Of a stretch of 64,000 bases of DNA, positions 1 to 10,910 are shown in pieces (position 1 is the stretch's first letter; every line of letters begins with the position of its first letter). Below the pieces are notes generated by a model. The model was given only the letters and a program-made list of their open reading frames with translations, was not told the DNA's origin and did not search any database. The stretch is from Actinostola sp. cb2023. Its lineage: Eukaryota; Cnidaria; Anthozoa; Actiniaria; Actinostolidae. The stretch is from assembly GCA_033675265.1 (NCBI GenBank), contig JAUJYZ010000196.1:1-64000 (forward strand), in the 5' to 3' direction. Position numbers and translations under genes: made by a program.

Positions 1-973
1 GCACAGAATTACCCATACAAATCCGTCATAATCGCTTAAAATACGCTATAGTTGAGAGAGCGATAAACTATTCTTATTTAAATCTCAGAGTTTTCACCCT
101 AACGTAGAAAATGTATCGAAAATTTGGTGGGAAAAGCTTTTTTAGGGGGCTAAATATAGTGAAATTCGCGGGTTATTTTCTTAAACTGGAACCCAGTTCC
201 CGCCCCGGGCCCCAACACGCTCGATCCATTGTTATAAATTCCTCCCTTACTTCGCGGCTTATTTTGTCCGTGGTAAAAAAAAAAAAAAACTGGTGCTTTA
301 AATTTTATGTAGCTTATAGCAATGGAGGCTAGGCTGGCAAGGTTCAGAGGAAAATGGCAGCCGATGGAATTGTTTTTGGAAGCTGAAAATCGTCTCGTAT
401 TTGACATTTTTCGACCACGCTTTCGAATTCGTTGGTATGAAACAGAACTTCAAGAAAAAAAAATCGCTAAAAGGGACATTGGTATGGAAGAAAGATTGAT
501 ATTGGCAGCAAATCGAGCTATGTCGGGGGCCCCAAAATTCAAGTGTTGTTTTTTACTATAACATTCGCAAGGGGCTGAGCAAACAGGGAATCGATCGAAC
601 TGCTGGCATGATGAAATCCCATACATACGAAAAAACACACACGCGGAGACCTGACATTCACCCTGAAAAAATCGCCGCTAGAGGGGGGAGGGGGGCATGT
701 AGAAAGGGACGAAAGGATATTTACCATCGATAACTTGGGCAAAAAAGTAAACTTTAGTTCGGCAAGTATTTTATATTCCGTTGTTGTTTTTTATCGTAGA
801 TCACTGGTCATTTGTTAAATGACAGCCTAAAACATTGACTTTTCTTGAAATTTTTTACCTGTAAATATTACGAAGATATCGAGGTGGGCGAGTGCCTTAA
901 TGGGAAAATGGGTCTAGCATATAATTAGGATAAAATCCCGGGGGGATGTGGACATACAAATTTCTGTGCGATG
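1..973. mobile_element. Non-autonomous TIR element, copy A (left end cut by window)
   Basis: This block is about 85-90% alike by eye to 3220-4337 in the same orientation. The two copies share landmarks: an AT-rich start, the tract around 170-260 with GCGGGTTATT and CAGTTCCCGCC, and the end around 905-973. The right end AATTTCTGTGCGATGC is the reverse complement of the left end seen whole in copy B (GCATCGCATAGAAATT), so these are short terminal inverted repeats of about 16 bp. Position 1 lies a few bases inside the left TIR. No long ORF is present. It sits in the integrase region of the minus-strand BEL relic. The superfamily is undetermined. Confidence 0.6.
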
Positions 974-1600
974 CGCTCGCTCTCTTAATCTTTCTCGGAA
1001 TCCTGGTCTTGGTTCCAGTTGCTCAAAGCTTGTTTGATTTTCAACTTCTGTGCCCCTAAAGTTCGTTCCATTATCACTATAAATCTCCTTAGGGGTGCCA
1101 CGTCGGCTGACAAATCGTAAAAAACCTGCTTGAATGAAGGAATCTGCGTCGACAAATCCGATTAGACTTTTAAATGAATGGCTCGTGTAGTCCATGGCAG
1201 CGTAAATACACATCCATAGCGCTTTATGGTACGCTACCAAGTCTGTATTTTGTCTGTAACGGTCGCGAAGTAATCGATTCCTACGGCGGCGAAATGCGGC
1301 AAGCCCGACGTTACACGTGGGCTTTGGGAGCGGAGGCCATCACTTGGGAATGGGGTCCGCTGATTCTGACGTCGGAACAATCGTATACAGGTGTGTCAAT
1401 ATCTCGTCCTGGCAGTTGACGGTCCCTTAACAATCGCAGTAGTGTTTGACGAGTGGCTGCCAAATTTTGAGTGGAAGCCTTGCGTGCCCATTCTTCTCGT
1501 GGTATTGAACGGACGATAAGATCTGTTACATGATGGTGGGAGGTAAGATAGTTGGATACTTTGGGCAGCTCTATCATAATCTGTGCATTTTCCAAACGGC
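974..1600 (-). pseudogene. BEL/Pao integrase fragment
   Basis: The minus strand encodes pieces of a BEL/Pao integrase. About 1311-1595 holds the His-rich zinc-binding start (HHHVTDLIVRS) and the following helix (LAATRQTLLRLLRD). About 980-1240 holds the catalytic core with the family signature around [19 protein letters not shown], which contains the second catalytic aspartate. The two pieces are in different frames and the C-terminal part is missing because copy A of the TIR element is inserted there. Integrase would join element cDNA to host DNA; this copy cannot. It follows the RT/RNase H remnants in the usual BEL order. Confidence 0.75.
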
Positions 1601-3219
1601 TTCCTACTCGAAGAATAGTCTTCTTCTAGAAAGGGAATAGCAGGTTCTGCAGTCGGGGCCCGACTTTAACTTTTCTCTTCACTCGGTTTGTTATGCAGAG
1701 GTGCCTTTCCTGATGGAAAAACTTCGGGGCTGTACCAATCGTATCACGTGCTTTCAAGCTTCTGCGGAATTTCGTCATTGACTGTCAGTGTTCTCGTCTT
1801 TGCACGACTTTGAATACGCTTTAGACTTCCCATATCGAGATTGAAAGTATTGTCTTAAAACGTATTAGCCAAGGGCTACCTGTTTGCAGCAGCGTTGTAG
1901 CCAAGAACGAACAACGATGTAAATAACTCCTGTTTAATAATGTGTCTTTTTCTTTCTGTAGTTTGAAGACGTTAATCTGAACTTGTGTCGCATGCTTGAC
2001 TGGACGCTTTCTTAACCCCTGCAACGCGGTCATCATCGGGGGGGTACTTCCAACGTGTCGTCTGTTGCAAGAGGTCCCTTCACTTTCTGGACACCATAGA
2101 AATTCTGGACGCGTTTAAAAGCCATCTTTTTAGTTGGTTTGCTCTTGCGACATCGACATGAAAACCCTTTCTTATTAGCCATCGGGAGGCCAAGTCGGCA
2201 GGATTGGATTCGCGTAGGAACGTGGGGCGTCATTGTGAATGAGACGATGGGCGTCATGAATGACTGCAGTCCTGTTAGCACAAAAGTTGTTGAAACGCTT
2301 CTTAGCTGCTACCGTCCGCTGCCGTCAACGCTAGCCGAGGAATCGTGACGGTTTTCAATGGGCCTACTCTCTACTTTCCTAGCATCAGAGAAACATGTAC
2401 TTTTGCCTTCTTTATCGACGGACGCCGAAGGTAAATGGGCTGTCTCGTAACCTTCACTTGACGGCGTTCTGAGAAATTATTGCATTTCTATATATTTTGG
2501 GCAAGCTCTTGGAAGTCTGGTGGCTTGGTAACAATCTTGGTATTTCTACTTCTACTAGAAACTTACAATATCTTTTCTCTTCTGTTCCTAAGCTTTAGAA
2601 CGAAACTTGGTCAGGTAGACTTGCGTCCCATCTTGTTTTATGCGACAAAGATCTTGTAAGATTCATTTTAGCTGGTATTATTACGATAGTGGGGGCTGGG
2701 CCAATCCGGCAGTGGATCATAGATAGAGGCAACAAAATGACAAAATTCTTCTTCTCGTCTCTGTCGTTTTTCCTTTCCTGGGCGGAATCCCAAGGTGTCC
2801 TCTGTTCGACGTTTTCCATCTGACTCCTAGATGCTCTCTCGAGGGCTGGCAGAATCTTCGGCAAATCGAGATTCAATGACTGTCGCGCTCTCTCGTTGGG
2901 CTGGTACGTGTGCAATAACTTCCTCTTTCGTTGAGATCCACTTGGTCACTTGAATATCCTTTTTTTGCGAGAAGCGGGACGTTAGTTGTTTTTACAAGTT
3001 CGATGGCTTCGTCGACCGTCGCAACAGACTAGTAAACAGTCCATCGACATATAAAAATTGTCATAGACGATTTTCAATGATCTGTCCGGCATCGAATTCT
3101 TCTTTACTATCTTCTGAAGATTTTCTTAAGGCATAGGAACGACACACTACTGGGGGATGAAGTCGCGCCTAATACAAAAAACCGCCGAATAAGTGGACTT
3201 GCATTTGGTGATCGAGGCA
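1601..3219 (-). pseudogene. BEL/Pao RT C-terminal half and RNase H/connection region
   Basis: The RT resumes directly at the inner edge of the inserted TIR element: near 3150-3219 the minus strand gives a HQMQVHLFG motif, the segment expected just after the RT residues ending at 4338. About 2595-2915 holds the conserved post-RT block (LPALERA, LSMI, PAKM, WDASLPDQVS). Near 2165-2215 the frame reads ESNPADLASRW, the classic connection motif between RNase H and integrase in this family. Several frame changes and stops occur (for example around 2030-2290). Known family order is gag, A17-type protease, RT, RNase H, integrase, as found here on the minus strand. Confidence 0.7.
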
Positions 3220-4337
3220 GCATCGCATAGAAATTACCCATACAAATCGGTCCATATCCTTAAAATACGTTGCTTTGAAGGACGAATAAACGATCCTTAT
3301 TTAAATCTCAGAGTTTTTTTCCGCCATACAAGTAGAAAATGTATCGAAAACTTGGTGGGAAAAGCTTTTTTTAGGGGCTTATAGTGAAAATTCGCGGGTT
3401 ATTCTCTTAAACGTGAACTCAGTTCCCGCCCGGCCAAACGCTCGCTCCCATGTTATATAATTCCCCTTACTTCATCGCGGCTTAATGTTTGTCCGTTGTA
3501 GAAAAGAAACTGGTGCTTAAATTTCTGTGTAGCTATAGAAAATGGGATGGCTAGCTACAGGTCAGGGGAAAATGGCAGGCCCATGGAAGTGTTTTGAAGC
3601 TAAAAATCGTCTCGTAATTTGACATTTTCGACTGCTTTCGCTTCATTCAGTAATAAAAAACAGAACTTCAAGAAAAGTCGCTAGTGTAACATTGGTATGA
3701 AAGTAAAAGCTTGTTATAAAAAATAACCCTATGATATAACCGCGCGCTCTGGATTGGCCGTTTAAGGTTGCGTATTCCGCGTGGCTTTATGAGTAGCGCG
3801 TCCGTGCTTTCTGTACCTAACACTGTCTTTCGTGTTCTGATGCAGTCCCCGCGTGCTATAAAATCTGCATGCATATGTAGCGCGCGCGCTCGTTTTCTTA
3901 TTTCTTCAATATTTAAGAAACAATTGAGCTATATCGGGGCACTAAAATTGGAGTGTTCGTCAATTATTGTATTTCCGCAAAGCTAGTGAGCAAACCAGGC
4001 AATCGATCAAACTGCTGGCATGATGAAATTCCCATACCATACGGAACACTACGGAGACCTGACATTCACCCTCAAAAAGTCGCTAGAGGACGAAAGGATA
4101 TTTACAATAGATAACTTGGCAAGTAAACTATAGTTCGCAAGTATTTTGTATTCGCGTTGTTACCATTTATCGTAGATCACTGGTTCATTTGTAAAATGAC
4201 AGGCCTTAACATTGACTTTCTTCAATTTTAACTGTAAATTTTACGAAAGATTCGAGTGGCCGAGTGCCGTAATGGGAGTGGGTCTAGCATATAATTAGGA
4301 TAAAATCCCGGATGCGACACTTAATTTCTGTGCGATG
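3220..4337. mobile_element. Non-autonomous TIR element, copy B, inserted in BEL RT
   Basis: This is a complete copy of the element at 1-973. It starts at GCATCGCATAGAAATT and ends at AATTTCTGTGCGATG, which form inverted ends. It splits the BEL reverse transcriptase: RT sequence ends at about 4338 and resumes at 3219. A 4-bp repeat GGCA (3216-3219 and 4337-4340) may be the target duplication, but its border with the TIR is ambiguous. The copy is longer than copy A because it carries an extra ~190-bp insert (3717-3907). Confidence 0.65.
3717..3907 (+). mobile_element. Small MITE piece inside copy B
   Basis: This stretch is absent from the equivalent place in copy A (about 500-540). It resembles, in reverse complement, two parts of the fold-back MITE at 4700-5080: the CCGCGCGCTCT...TTCCGCGTGG part matches 5000-5075 and the CAGTCCCCGCGTGCTATAAA part matches about 4695-4770. 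It is therefore probably another member of that family, inserted after copies A and B separated. Confidence 0.5.
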
Positions 4338-4700
4338 GCATCTTTAGTAATGGTCCCCTTTCTGGTCACCATAAGAAAAGCGTAGCGCATCTCTGTCCTT
4401 TGGATCAACATACACTTGTGAAACATCTGTTCAACATCTGATATGACTGCGACCTTTTCTTGTCGAAAACGTACGAGTACTCCCAGCAAGGTGTTGGGTG
4501 TTATCCGGTCCTTGTAGCAATTCGCTGTTAAGAGACTTTCCTGTGTAACGTTGCCGCACAGTCGAACACAACTCTTACTTTGTCCGGTTTTTGAAGATGT
4601 GTCACCGGGATGATGGGGTAAATACCATGTCGCGCGCGGTCTCATGATCTTGATGCTGTGAACGTCGTCCTCTGAAACCATTTTTAGGCGTGACCTTTGC
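4338..4700 (-). pseudogene. BEL/Pao reverse transcriptase N-terminal half
   Basis: The minus-strand frame carries BEL-type RT landmarks: WYLPHHP, then LLGVLVRFRQEKVAVISDVE with the first catalytic aspartate motif (DVEQMFHK), and then the strand before the interruption. The ORF runs on into the TIR element by chance, so its last residues (AIAQKLSVASGILS) are not RT. The upstream join to the protease is obscured by the MITE at 4700-5080 and by indels. Confidence 0.8.
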
Positions 4701-5080
4701 TGAAGAATAGAAAACGAGCGCGCGTCGCCTATGTGCAGATTTATAGCACGCGCGGGGACTGGGATCAGGAACACGAGAGAAGTGCTTAGAGAAGGCACGA
4801 CGCGTAGCGGAGTGCTTCTCAACACTTCTCGATTGTTCTGATCAGTCCCCAAGTAGCTATAAATCTTCACATAGGCACAGCGAGGCAAGTTTTCTATTTC
4901 TTTTATAAAATACAATTATGATTTTAAGGCAAGTTTTCAATTTTGTTCGTTTACAAAATAGTTTGAATATCTGCGCGCGCGTGCTGTGGTGCTCTCATAA
5001 AGGGCACGCGGAATAACGCATCCTTTGGTCAATCAGAGCGCGCGTTTATATCATAGTTATTTTATAATGATGTATAACTC
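4700..5080. mobile_element. Fold-back MITE inside BEL pol
   Basis: This non-coding insert separates BEL RT and protease. It contains inverted near-copies: about 4697-4770 (GCGCGCGTCGCC...AGCACGCGCGGGGACTG) against about 4835-4905 (CAGTCCCCAAGTAGCTATAAA...CATAGGCACAGCG). It also has GC-rich alternating GCGCGCG runs near 4972 and 5038. Its right end (CAGAGCGCGCGTTTATATCATAGTTAT) recurs inverted at 3720-3780. Exact ends and target duplication were not resolved. Confidence 0.55.
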
Positions 5081-6000
5081 CATAATGTCTTTGTAATCTT
5101 CTTAACAGTTCAGAATCTCCTCATCAGAAACGTTTTTCTTTAACAAGTTTGCTTCTTTTTTTTTCGGGCGCCACAATTCTGTTGTTCGGGAGTTTCGACG
5201 ACATCATATCTCGCATGGTAGACCAAGTTGATAGTGTCCCGTCCACTAAACATTACAGACCTTTCCATCATATGCTTTAGCATGACGATCTTCGATGGAA
5301 AGGCATTCTTTCACTTCTGCAGAATTTTCTGTGAACTCATAATTGTACAACCGTTCTAGCTGAGACTGTATGCTTGGTAAACTTCTCTCCGGTTGATCAC
5401 ATGCATCCAAGTGCTTGATCTACGTGATATAGTTGACTTGTGGGCTCCTTGCCTTTTCTTTTCTTTAAGTGGTCCTGTCATAGACCAACCAAGCAAGGTG
5501 CGTACTGCGTAGGGCTGACCTTTATCACCGCTTTTTATTTCCAGAGGGCATAGTGCTTCAGGAGAGTCGCTTCCGATCAGAATCGTTATTTCTTTGTTGC
5601 TTACTTCTGCCACACGTACGTCCTTTAGATGTGGCCATCCGTCGAGGTCTTTATTCGTCAAGATACTCTCATTTGTGATAGGAAGATGGTCGGTTGTCCA
5701 AACTCTGTCTATTCGCACACCCTGACCAGTAGAAACGCCCGCGACAACATCTAAGCTTAACTCCATTTCACTTTTTTGCTCGCTACCCGTCATGGTAGAC
5801 AAAACGAATTCAACGGGAGTACCTTCAACTCCAAGATCTTTAGCAACACTTCTGAGACACATGGTGGTATCTGATCCGTCATCGAGAAAAGGCATACGTT
5901 TCAACAACACGATCGCTATCTCGCACACACTAACTCTTACAGGAACAACCTTAAGATTTATCTGTCGTAGATCAGTTCGCAGCGCACTACAATGAGCTGC
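5081..6000 (-). pseudogene. BEL/Pao A17-type aspartic protease region
   Basis: A 190-codon open stretch at 5356-5928 matches the DUF1758/peptidase A17 domain of BEL/Pao polyproteins. It has the active-site block MPFLDDGSDTTMC near the start, the ILIGSD strand, and the AVRTLLGWSMTGPL terminal block. This protease would cut the gag-pol polyprotein. The active-site aspartate in DDGSDT is kept. The ORF ends in a stop at 5356 and a degraded linker toward RT follows (5081-5355), in which no intact frame is seen. Confidence 0.8.
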
Positions 6001-6009
6001 ATTCGTTTT

Positions 6010-6348
6010 TTTCCTGGAGGATTTTGTGTTTCTTGGGCGAAGTCGTAGAATTACTTACAGCATTTGTGGCTTTAGTTACGATTGTTCTTGTACGGGAACT
6101 ATATGGAGAAGAGTGTGGTGTCTTCCTTTACAACCGTCGACTTCGCAGGTCTTTGATCTTCTGCACTCTTTCACTACATGTCCGCGCTTGAGACACAGAC
6201 GGCATAGTCATTTTTTCCATAATCACCTCTCTTCGTTGTTCCACGTTCATACTTTTGAACTGTTCGCATTGATCCAGATAATGGTCAGCACCACAATGGT
6301 AACACTTTGGTCTTTGGACATTTTGTATCTTTGGCCGTCGCCGGAGTT
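6010..6348 (-). pseudogene. BEL/Pao gag C-terminal zinc-knuckle fragment
   Basis: The minus-strand frame carries CYHCGADHYLDQC, a CCHC-like zinc knuckle, followed by FKSMNVEQRREVI, which is typical of the gag-pol junction of BEL elements. The preceding residues in the open frame (RTAPWSRTRM and others) come from the mini-Polinton terminal repeat and are not gag. The gag sequence continues on the other side of the 5-kb insert at 11365. Confidence 0.75.
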
Positions 6349-6354
6349 GACGTA
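6349..6354. repeat. 6-bp target duplication (left) of mini-Polinton
   Basis: GACGTA directly precedes the first base of the left terminal repeat and is repeated at 11365-11370 directly after the right one. A 6-bp duplication is characteristic of Polinton/Maverick integration. Confidence 0.85.
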
Positions 6355-6592
6355 AGTAGTAGGGAAATAGGAGTTCTACATCACGGGCGCACCGGTGCAC
6401 ACCGGTGCCATCCGATACCATCCGAGTTCTGGACCACGGGGCCGTCCGGTGCAGCCCGGAGCAGCCCGGAGCAGCCCGGAGCACCTCTGGAGTTATTTTT
6501 AAAACGATCCAAGCCGTTCCGCCGCACCGGCCTAAGGATTTATGCTATGCCACGGTTATTTTTTAGAACGACATTTTCGCTGACGTTTTTTT
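6355..6592. repeat. Left terminal inverted repeat of mini-Polinton
   Basis: It matches the reverse complement of 11145-11364 almost base for base, including ACCGGTGCACACCGGTG, a GC-rich palindrome, and a short CCCGGAGCAG tandem (three units here, two on the right). The inner end is at the GCTGACG/T-run. Confidence 0.85.
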
Positions 6593-7175
6593 TTTTCCCC
6601 AGTATTTCGTTTTTTTCCGTGAGTCAGCAGTTCGTGACACAAACAAGTGACGCCAGCACAAACAAACATAGACTAAAGAATAAAACAAAGCCTGTGTACA
6701 CAGTGGATAATCATCAAACAAACAAAATAAATTTATTTCAATTACAGTAGGGTAAACAATGGTTTTCCCGTTGTTGGATGTCATCAGTTTTAAGGACTAA
6801 TCTTTTTATCACGTTATGTAACAACTGGTCTATAGCTTCATTTAATAAAGTATCTTCAACCTAATATTTTTATGTCGAGGTTTCAAACACCAATCTTCAG
6901 GATAAACAATGTACAAAGATAACTTAAACAATGGAGAGGCACGCTAGATAAGTGGTCTATTGTTGTATCAACAGGTGACCATATGTAAATTCGTCTGTGT
7001 ATCGGAAAAAACTCCAATAACTGACACCACGCGAGTCTTTTTAAAATGTGATTTATTTTACAACTTGGCAATTATAAAATCATAACATTTCTCTAAATTA
7101 TCATAAAATCACCATGACAACTCAAATTGATTTAGAAAGTTTTATTTGGGGTTTACACGACAAAAGATAACTTGT

Positions 7176-8010
7176 TTAATTTTCTTCAGATTCTTGTTCC
7201 CCCTCAACGAGTTTCAATTTATTGAATTTTAACGACAATTCATGAACAGCATCGCAGTCTCTACAACGGCAAAAGGTTGTTTTTGTGGTTTTGACATCCA
7301 CTGGGAACACATGTGCACACACATCGCACTCAACATGTTGATTCTGACGGCAGTAGTAGCCTTCTCGCCATAGACATCTAGGGCATTGAACAATAGGTAT
7401 CGAGTAGAACGGTTTGAAGTCACGACACACGTGACACTCCCTAGGTTCATCATCCGATTCTGAACTTTCCAACTTGCCACTGTCAGATTTTGTTGATGTG
7501 CTTTCTGCCTCAGATTCATTCGTTTCTTCTTCTCCACTCTCACTGTCATCGTCAGTATTCTCTTCTTCAGGTTGCCTAGCAACCAGATCTGCCAGCAAGC
7601 GTTTTGTTTCGTATAAGTGTTTTGTCAATTCCGACTTCCGACAACCCGTTCGTGAATGTTTTGAGTCCTCTCGGGGTTCTGACATCGAGGTTGTAAGGTA
7701 ACATGGCATATTCAATAAGTTCTACTATATTGGTTAGGGGAATTCTTCGTTGATGATAAGTCATCTCACCATGAGAATTCCAGTATAAAATACTTTTTGA
7801 AGCAGCAAGACTGTGAGGAAAAGCTAGAGCCTTATCTTTCGGGATAGTACTCTGGGAGAGATCCTGCATAACTTCTTCGATCTCGTCATCGTCAAAAAAT
7901 GTCCAATTCCGAGGAACTCTGTCCAGAAACTGAACTTTCTTCAGAGCTAGTAGAATCTACTCTTGATCTCTTCATGTTGCTTCCTCAGGTAGTCAAGGTA
8001 AATGAAGGTT
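7176..8010 (-). pseudogene. Mini-Polinton acidic protein with C-terminal cysteine clusters (frameshifted)
   Basis: The function is unknown to me. The gene reads on the minus strand in at least three frames. About 7955-8010 gives YLRKQHEEIKS; 7576-7950 gives a conserved-looking block (FLDRVPRNWTFF, IPLTNIVELIEY, DVRTPRGLKTF); 7176-7600 gives LLADLVARQPEEEN, then a long Glu/Asp/Ser-rich stretch and a C-terminal cluster of CxxC pairs (CHVCRDF, CPRC, CDVC, CRCRDC), probably binding zinc. The frame changes lie near 7595-7615 and 7930-7955. The block order is that of one protein of about 270 residues. Similar proteins occur, as I recall, in cnidarian Polinton-type loci; this is recollection, not a search. 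Confidence 0.6.
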
Positions 8011-8030
8011 TTCTTTCAAGATGACGTTAT

Positions 8031-8356
8031 TTATAGTAAAAACAGGCTCAAAGCCGACATCAGCGGTGACATGACATCGGACACAAATCCCCCACCGTGT
8101 TGGGCTAGAGTTCGTTTCTTGGTTTTGAAAGGAATTGAGGAGTCCGCTAATTCTCTTATAATATCCACATGTGGTCTACGTCTTTCTTTTAGTCCAACGT
8201 AACCGGAAGAGTGCCCATACACAAATTCAAACACACTTCACAAATGGCATGAACCTGTTCTGGACTAGCGGAGGCCAGTAAAAAAGCCCTCTGGTGAGGT
8301 GAACAATGTGCTAAATGATGCAAATAACCAAAATTTTGACATAGTAGTTGACTCAT
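8031..8356 (-). pseudogene. Small basic protein, possibly a Polinton/adenovirus pX-like core protein (frameshifted)
   Basis: From ATG at 8354-8356 the minus strand reads YLHHLAHCSPHQRAFLL and EQVHAICEVCLNL before a stop at about 8190. A second frame continues in register as KERRRPHVDIIRELAD, KTKKRTLAQHGGGF and a C-terminal MSPLMSALSLFLL. The architecture (helical N-part, basic middle, GGGF turn, hydrophobic C-tail) is that of the small core-like proteins often placed beside capsid genes in Polinton-type elements. The frame change is near 8190-8200. The pX comparison is by pattern only. Confidence 0.5.
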
Positions 8357-8439
8357 GTTGTCTCTATGGAAGACTTATTCAAATGAACCTTATTTAGAGA
8401 AACTATGCTATTTATTGAGTTATCTGATAGTTTATCGAG

Positions 8440-8852
8440 GGGAAAGAAGGGAATGAGGAGGAGGAGGAGGAGTGAATGAGGTGGAGGAGGAGGAGGAGTG
8501 AATGAGGAGGAGGAGGAGTGAATGGAAAAAAACAAAACAAAATTAATTTAAAAAAAAAACAAAAGGAAGGAGGAATGAATGAGGAGGAGGAAGAGTGAAT
8601 GAAAAAAGGAGGAGGAATGAATGAGGAGGAGGAGGAGTGAATGAGTAGGAGGAGTGAATGAGTAGGAGGAGGAGTGAATGAGGAGGAGGAAGAGTGAATG
8701 AAAAAAGGAGGAGGAATGAATGAGGAGGAGGAGGAGTGAATGAGTAGGAGGAGTGAATGAGTAGGAGGAGGAGTGAATGAGGAGGAGGAGTGAATGAGGA
8801 GGAGGAGGAGTGAATGAGGAGGAGGAGTAAATGAGGAGGAGGAGGAGGATAT
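8440..8852. repeat. GGA-rich minisatellite
   Basis: This is a purine-only tract of GAGGAGGAGGA(G/A)TGAATGA units of 12-21 bp, repeated about 20 times and broken by an A-rich gap at 8526-8570. A higher-order ~120-bp unit is also visible (about 8577-8695 and 8697-8810). Open frames here are repeat translations and not genes. It lies between the divergent minus- and plus-strand genes of the mini-Polinton, where a promoter would be expected. Confidence 0.8.
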
Positions 8853-8949
8853 TTACCAATGAGAATTGCGATTGTGAAAAAATAAACTATAAAAAAAGAG
8901 TGTATATATTGTTTTTACTCATTCTACCGATTGCTTCTGTGCAGTAAAC

Positions 8950-10354
8950 ATGAATTGTCCAGAGTGTGGTAAAGAATTTTCGAGAAATGATAATCTTAAA
9001 AGACACATTAATAACAAACACAAATTCCAGAAATCTCCAAAATCAGAGATTGCTTCATCTTGTACAACCTTTCAGTTACTCCACCCCTTCACGGCTATCG
9101 TAGCGGGAATGACTGGGTCTGGAAAAACGGTCTGGGTTCAGAACTTACTTCAACACGCAAGTAGAGTCATTCAACCTCCCCCTCAACGTATTGTATGGAG
9201 CTATTCACAATGGCAAACCGGCCTATGAGCAAATGCAGCAGACTCTACCAGGGATCGAGTTTGTCAAAGACATCCCTCACGACCTGGACGAGGATTGGTA
9301 TTTTGATCCCAAAGTCAACAATCTGATGGTCATTGATGACCAAATGGCCGAGACCTCCAACGACAAAAGAATTATGAATTTATTCACCAAAGGATCCCAT
9401 CACCGAAACCTCAGTGTCATTTTCCTCTGTCAGAATGTCTACTTTCAAGGCAAAATCATGCGCACGTTGAGCTTGAATGCGGCCTACTTGGTTTTGTTTA
9501 AAAACCCAAGAGATAAACTACAAATAACAACGTTGGGAAAACAGATGTACCCTGGCAAGACCGATCAGTTTCTTCATAAGTATGAAGCTGCCGTCCAGAG
9601 GCCTTACGGCTACCTCTTTGTTGATCTCAAACCCAACACTCCAGAGGAGTGCCGACTGCGTACTAATGTTCTTCCCAACGATCCCCCACAGACTGGGGGT
9701 CAATTGGATGCGATGAAGACCATCGGTAACTTTTTTCAACGTCAAGGGTACTTACAGTCACCCCTCTTAAAGGCCATGCAAAAGTTAGAAGAGCAGATGG
9801 ACCACATTTTAAAAGACTCCAGTGTTCCTCCAGAGGTGAAAGTGAAAGAATACACTTCACTGTTTAATCGCTACCTCCACCTCGAACAACAACTTCCGAA
9901 CAGTGTGGTGGTCAGACCAAGGCAAGAAGCAGTCCTACCACCGTTGGCTGATGAAAGTCATCTGCCGGCTTTTACAACTCCAGAGAATGTTCCTTCAACA
10001 AGTCTAACTCGTGATAGTGGTTTTGTTACATCTAAACCACCTTCCATGTTACAATGCCTCACCTCTAAAATTAGAATACCATCTACTTCGAGACCATCGA
10101 CTTCAGTTGAGGTTCCTTCTACTCCAATAAGAACCCATTCAGAAATGGGGCAACCGACCTCCTTGTTCAGCACACCAAACACACCATCTGGTCCACCCAT
10201 ATTTCCACCCACTCCCCCACCAAGTAAAGAAAAACCCATCAAGTGGATACCTTATCGGGATGCCCATAAATACGACGATGTAGTAACACCTCCTCGACGT
10301 TCAGAATGGTTAAGAGCCGTGATTAAATCAATACCTAACTGGCAGAAGTATTAA
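8950..10354 (+). pseudogene. Zinc finger + packaging-type ATPase of mini-Polinton (one frameshift)
   Basis: The start ATG (8950) opens with a C2H2 finger (CPECGKEF...HINNKH), then a P-loop AGMTGSGKTVW (about residue 55) and, in the second frame, a Walker B strand NLMVIDDQM. The following LSVIFLCQNVYFQGK block fits the sensor region of FtsK/HerA-type packaging ATPases, the A32-like ATPases of Polintons and related viruses, which pump DNA into capsids. The C-terminal third is Pro/Ser/Thr-rich and low complexity. The frame changes once near 9213-9216, where an AAA run appears one base too long; otherwise the reading is open for about 467 residues. It is the only recognisable core gene of the element. 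Confidence 0.75.
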
Positions 10355-10565
10355 GAACAACTGACTCAATTTTAACTATATATTAAACTTTGTTGGTTTT
10401 GGATGTATAAATATATTTTAATTATACAAATAAAAGTACTTGAAACTACGCTGGTGGTCTATCCAATATTGATGGAAATAGTGATGGCTAAGTGGCTTAT
10501 TGGTGAAATGAACTTAAACAAACGGGGTTTTGTTGTAAATTGGTTTTATTATTGTTCTTGCTTAG

Positions 10566-10910
10566 TCAGTACATTCGAATAACTTTGACGGTGTCTTTAA
10601 TCTTTTGGTATATTTCGAGACTGGGGTTGCTACTCAACCACGCGTACAATTCTGTCTTTGTTCTAGCTGACAGGTGAAATGGTTTCATATCGTTCATAAC
10701 TCTTTCACCAACTGTTTTAACATCCACAACATTGAGGGTTCGGTCGAAATTGATTTCAATCTTCTCATCTTCTGTCAGCATGAGGCATTCCTTTCCTTCA
10801 GTCTGTTTACACCCACAGCACTGGTCTATATCAATTTGATGAAGCTGTTTGCATACTTCAACAGCATAAGTTGAAATATAGAGCTTTTTCATAAAATTGA
10901 ATGGGTCCAT
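10566..10910 (-). CDS. Small cysteine-containing protein of mini-Polinton (114 aa)
   Basis: This is an intact minus-strand ORF from ATG at 10910, placed convergently to the ATPase gene and inside the right arm. It starts MDPFNFMKKLYISTYAVEVC and has a CCGCKQTEGKEC cluster near residues 33-44 that could hold a metal. The rest is charged and predicted soluble, without a membrane segment. I cannot assign a function. Being unbroken beside three broken neighbours is notable, although a 345-nt ORF may survive by chance. Confidence 0.55.
   Translation of the reverse strand: MDPFNFMKKLYISTYAVEVCKQLHQIDIDQCCGCKQTEGKECLMLTEDEKIEINFDRTLNVVDVKTVGERVMNDMKPFHLSARTKTELYAWLSSNPSLEIYQKIKDTVKVIRMY

Noticed and set aside
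1..4337. Copies A and B read as the two LTRs of one retrotransposon
   Set aside because: They interrupt two different domains of the same BEL pol in collinear order and have short inverted termini, so independent TIR-element insertions explain the data better.
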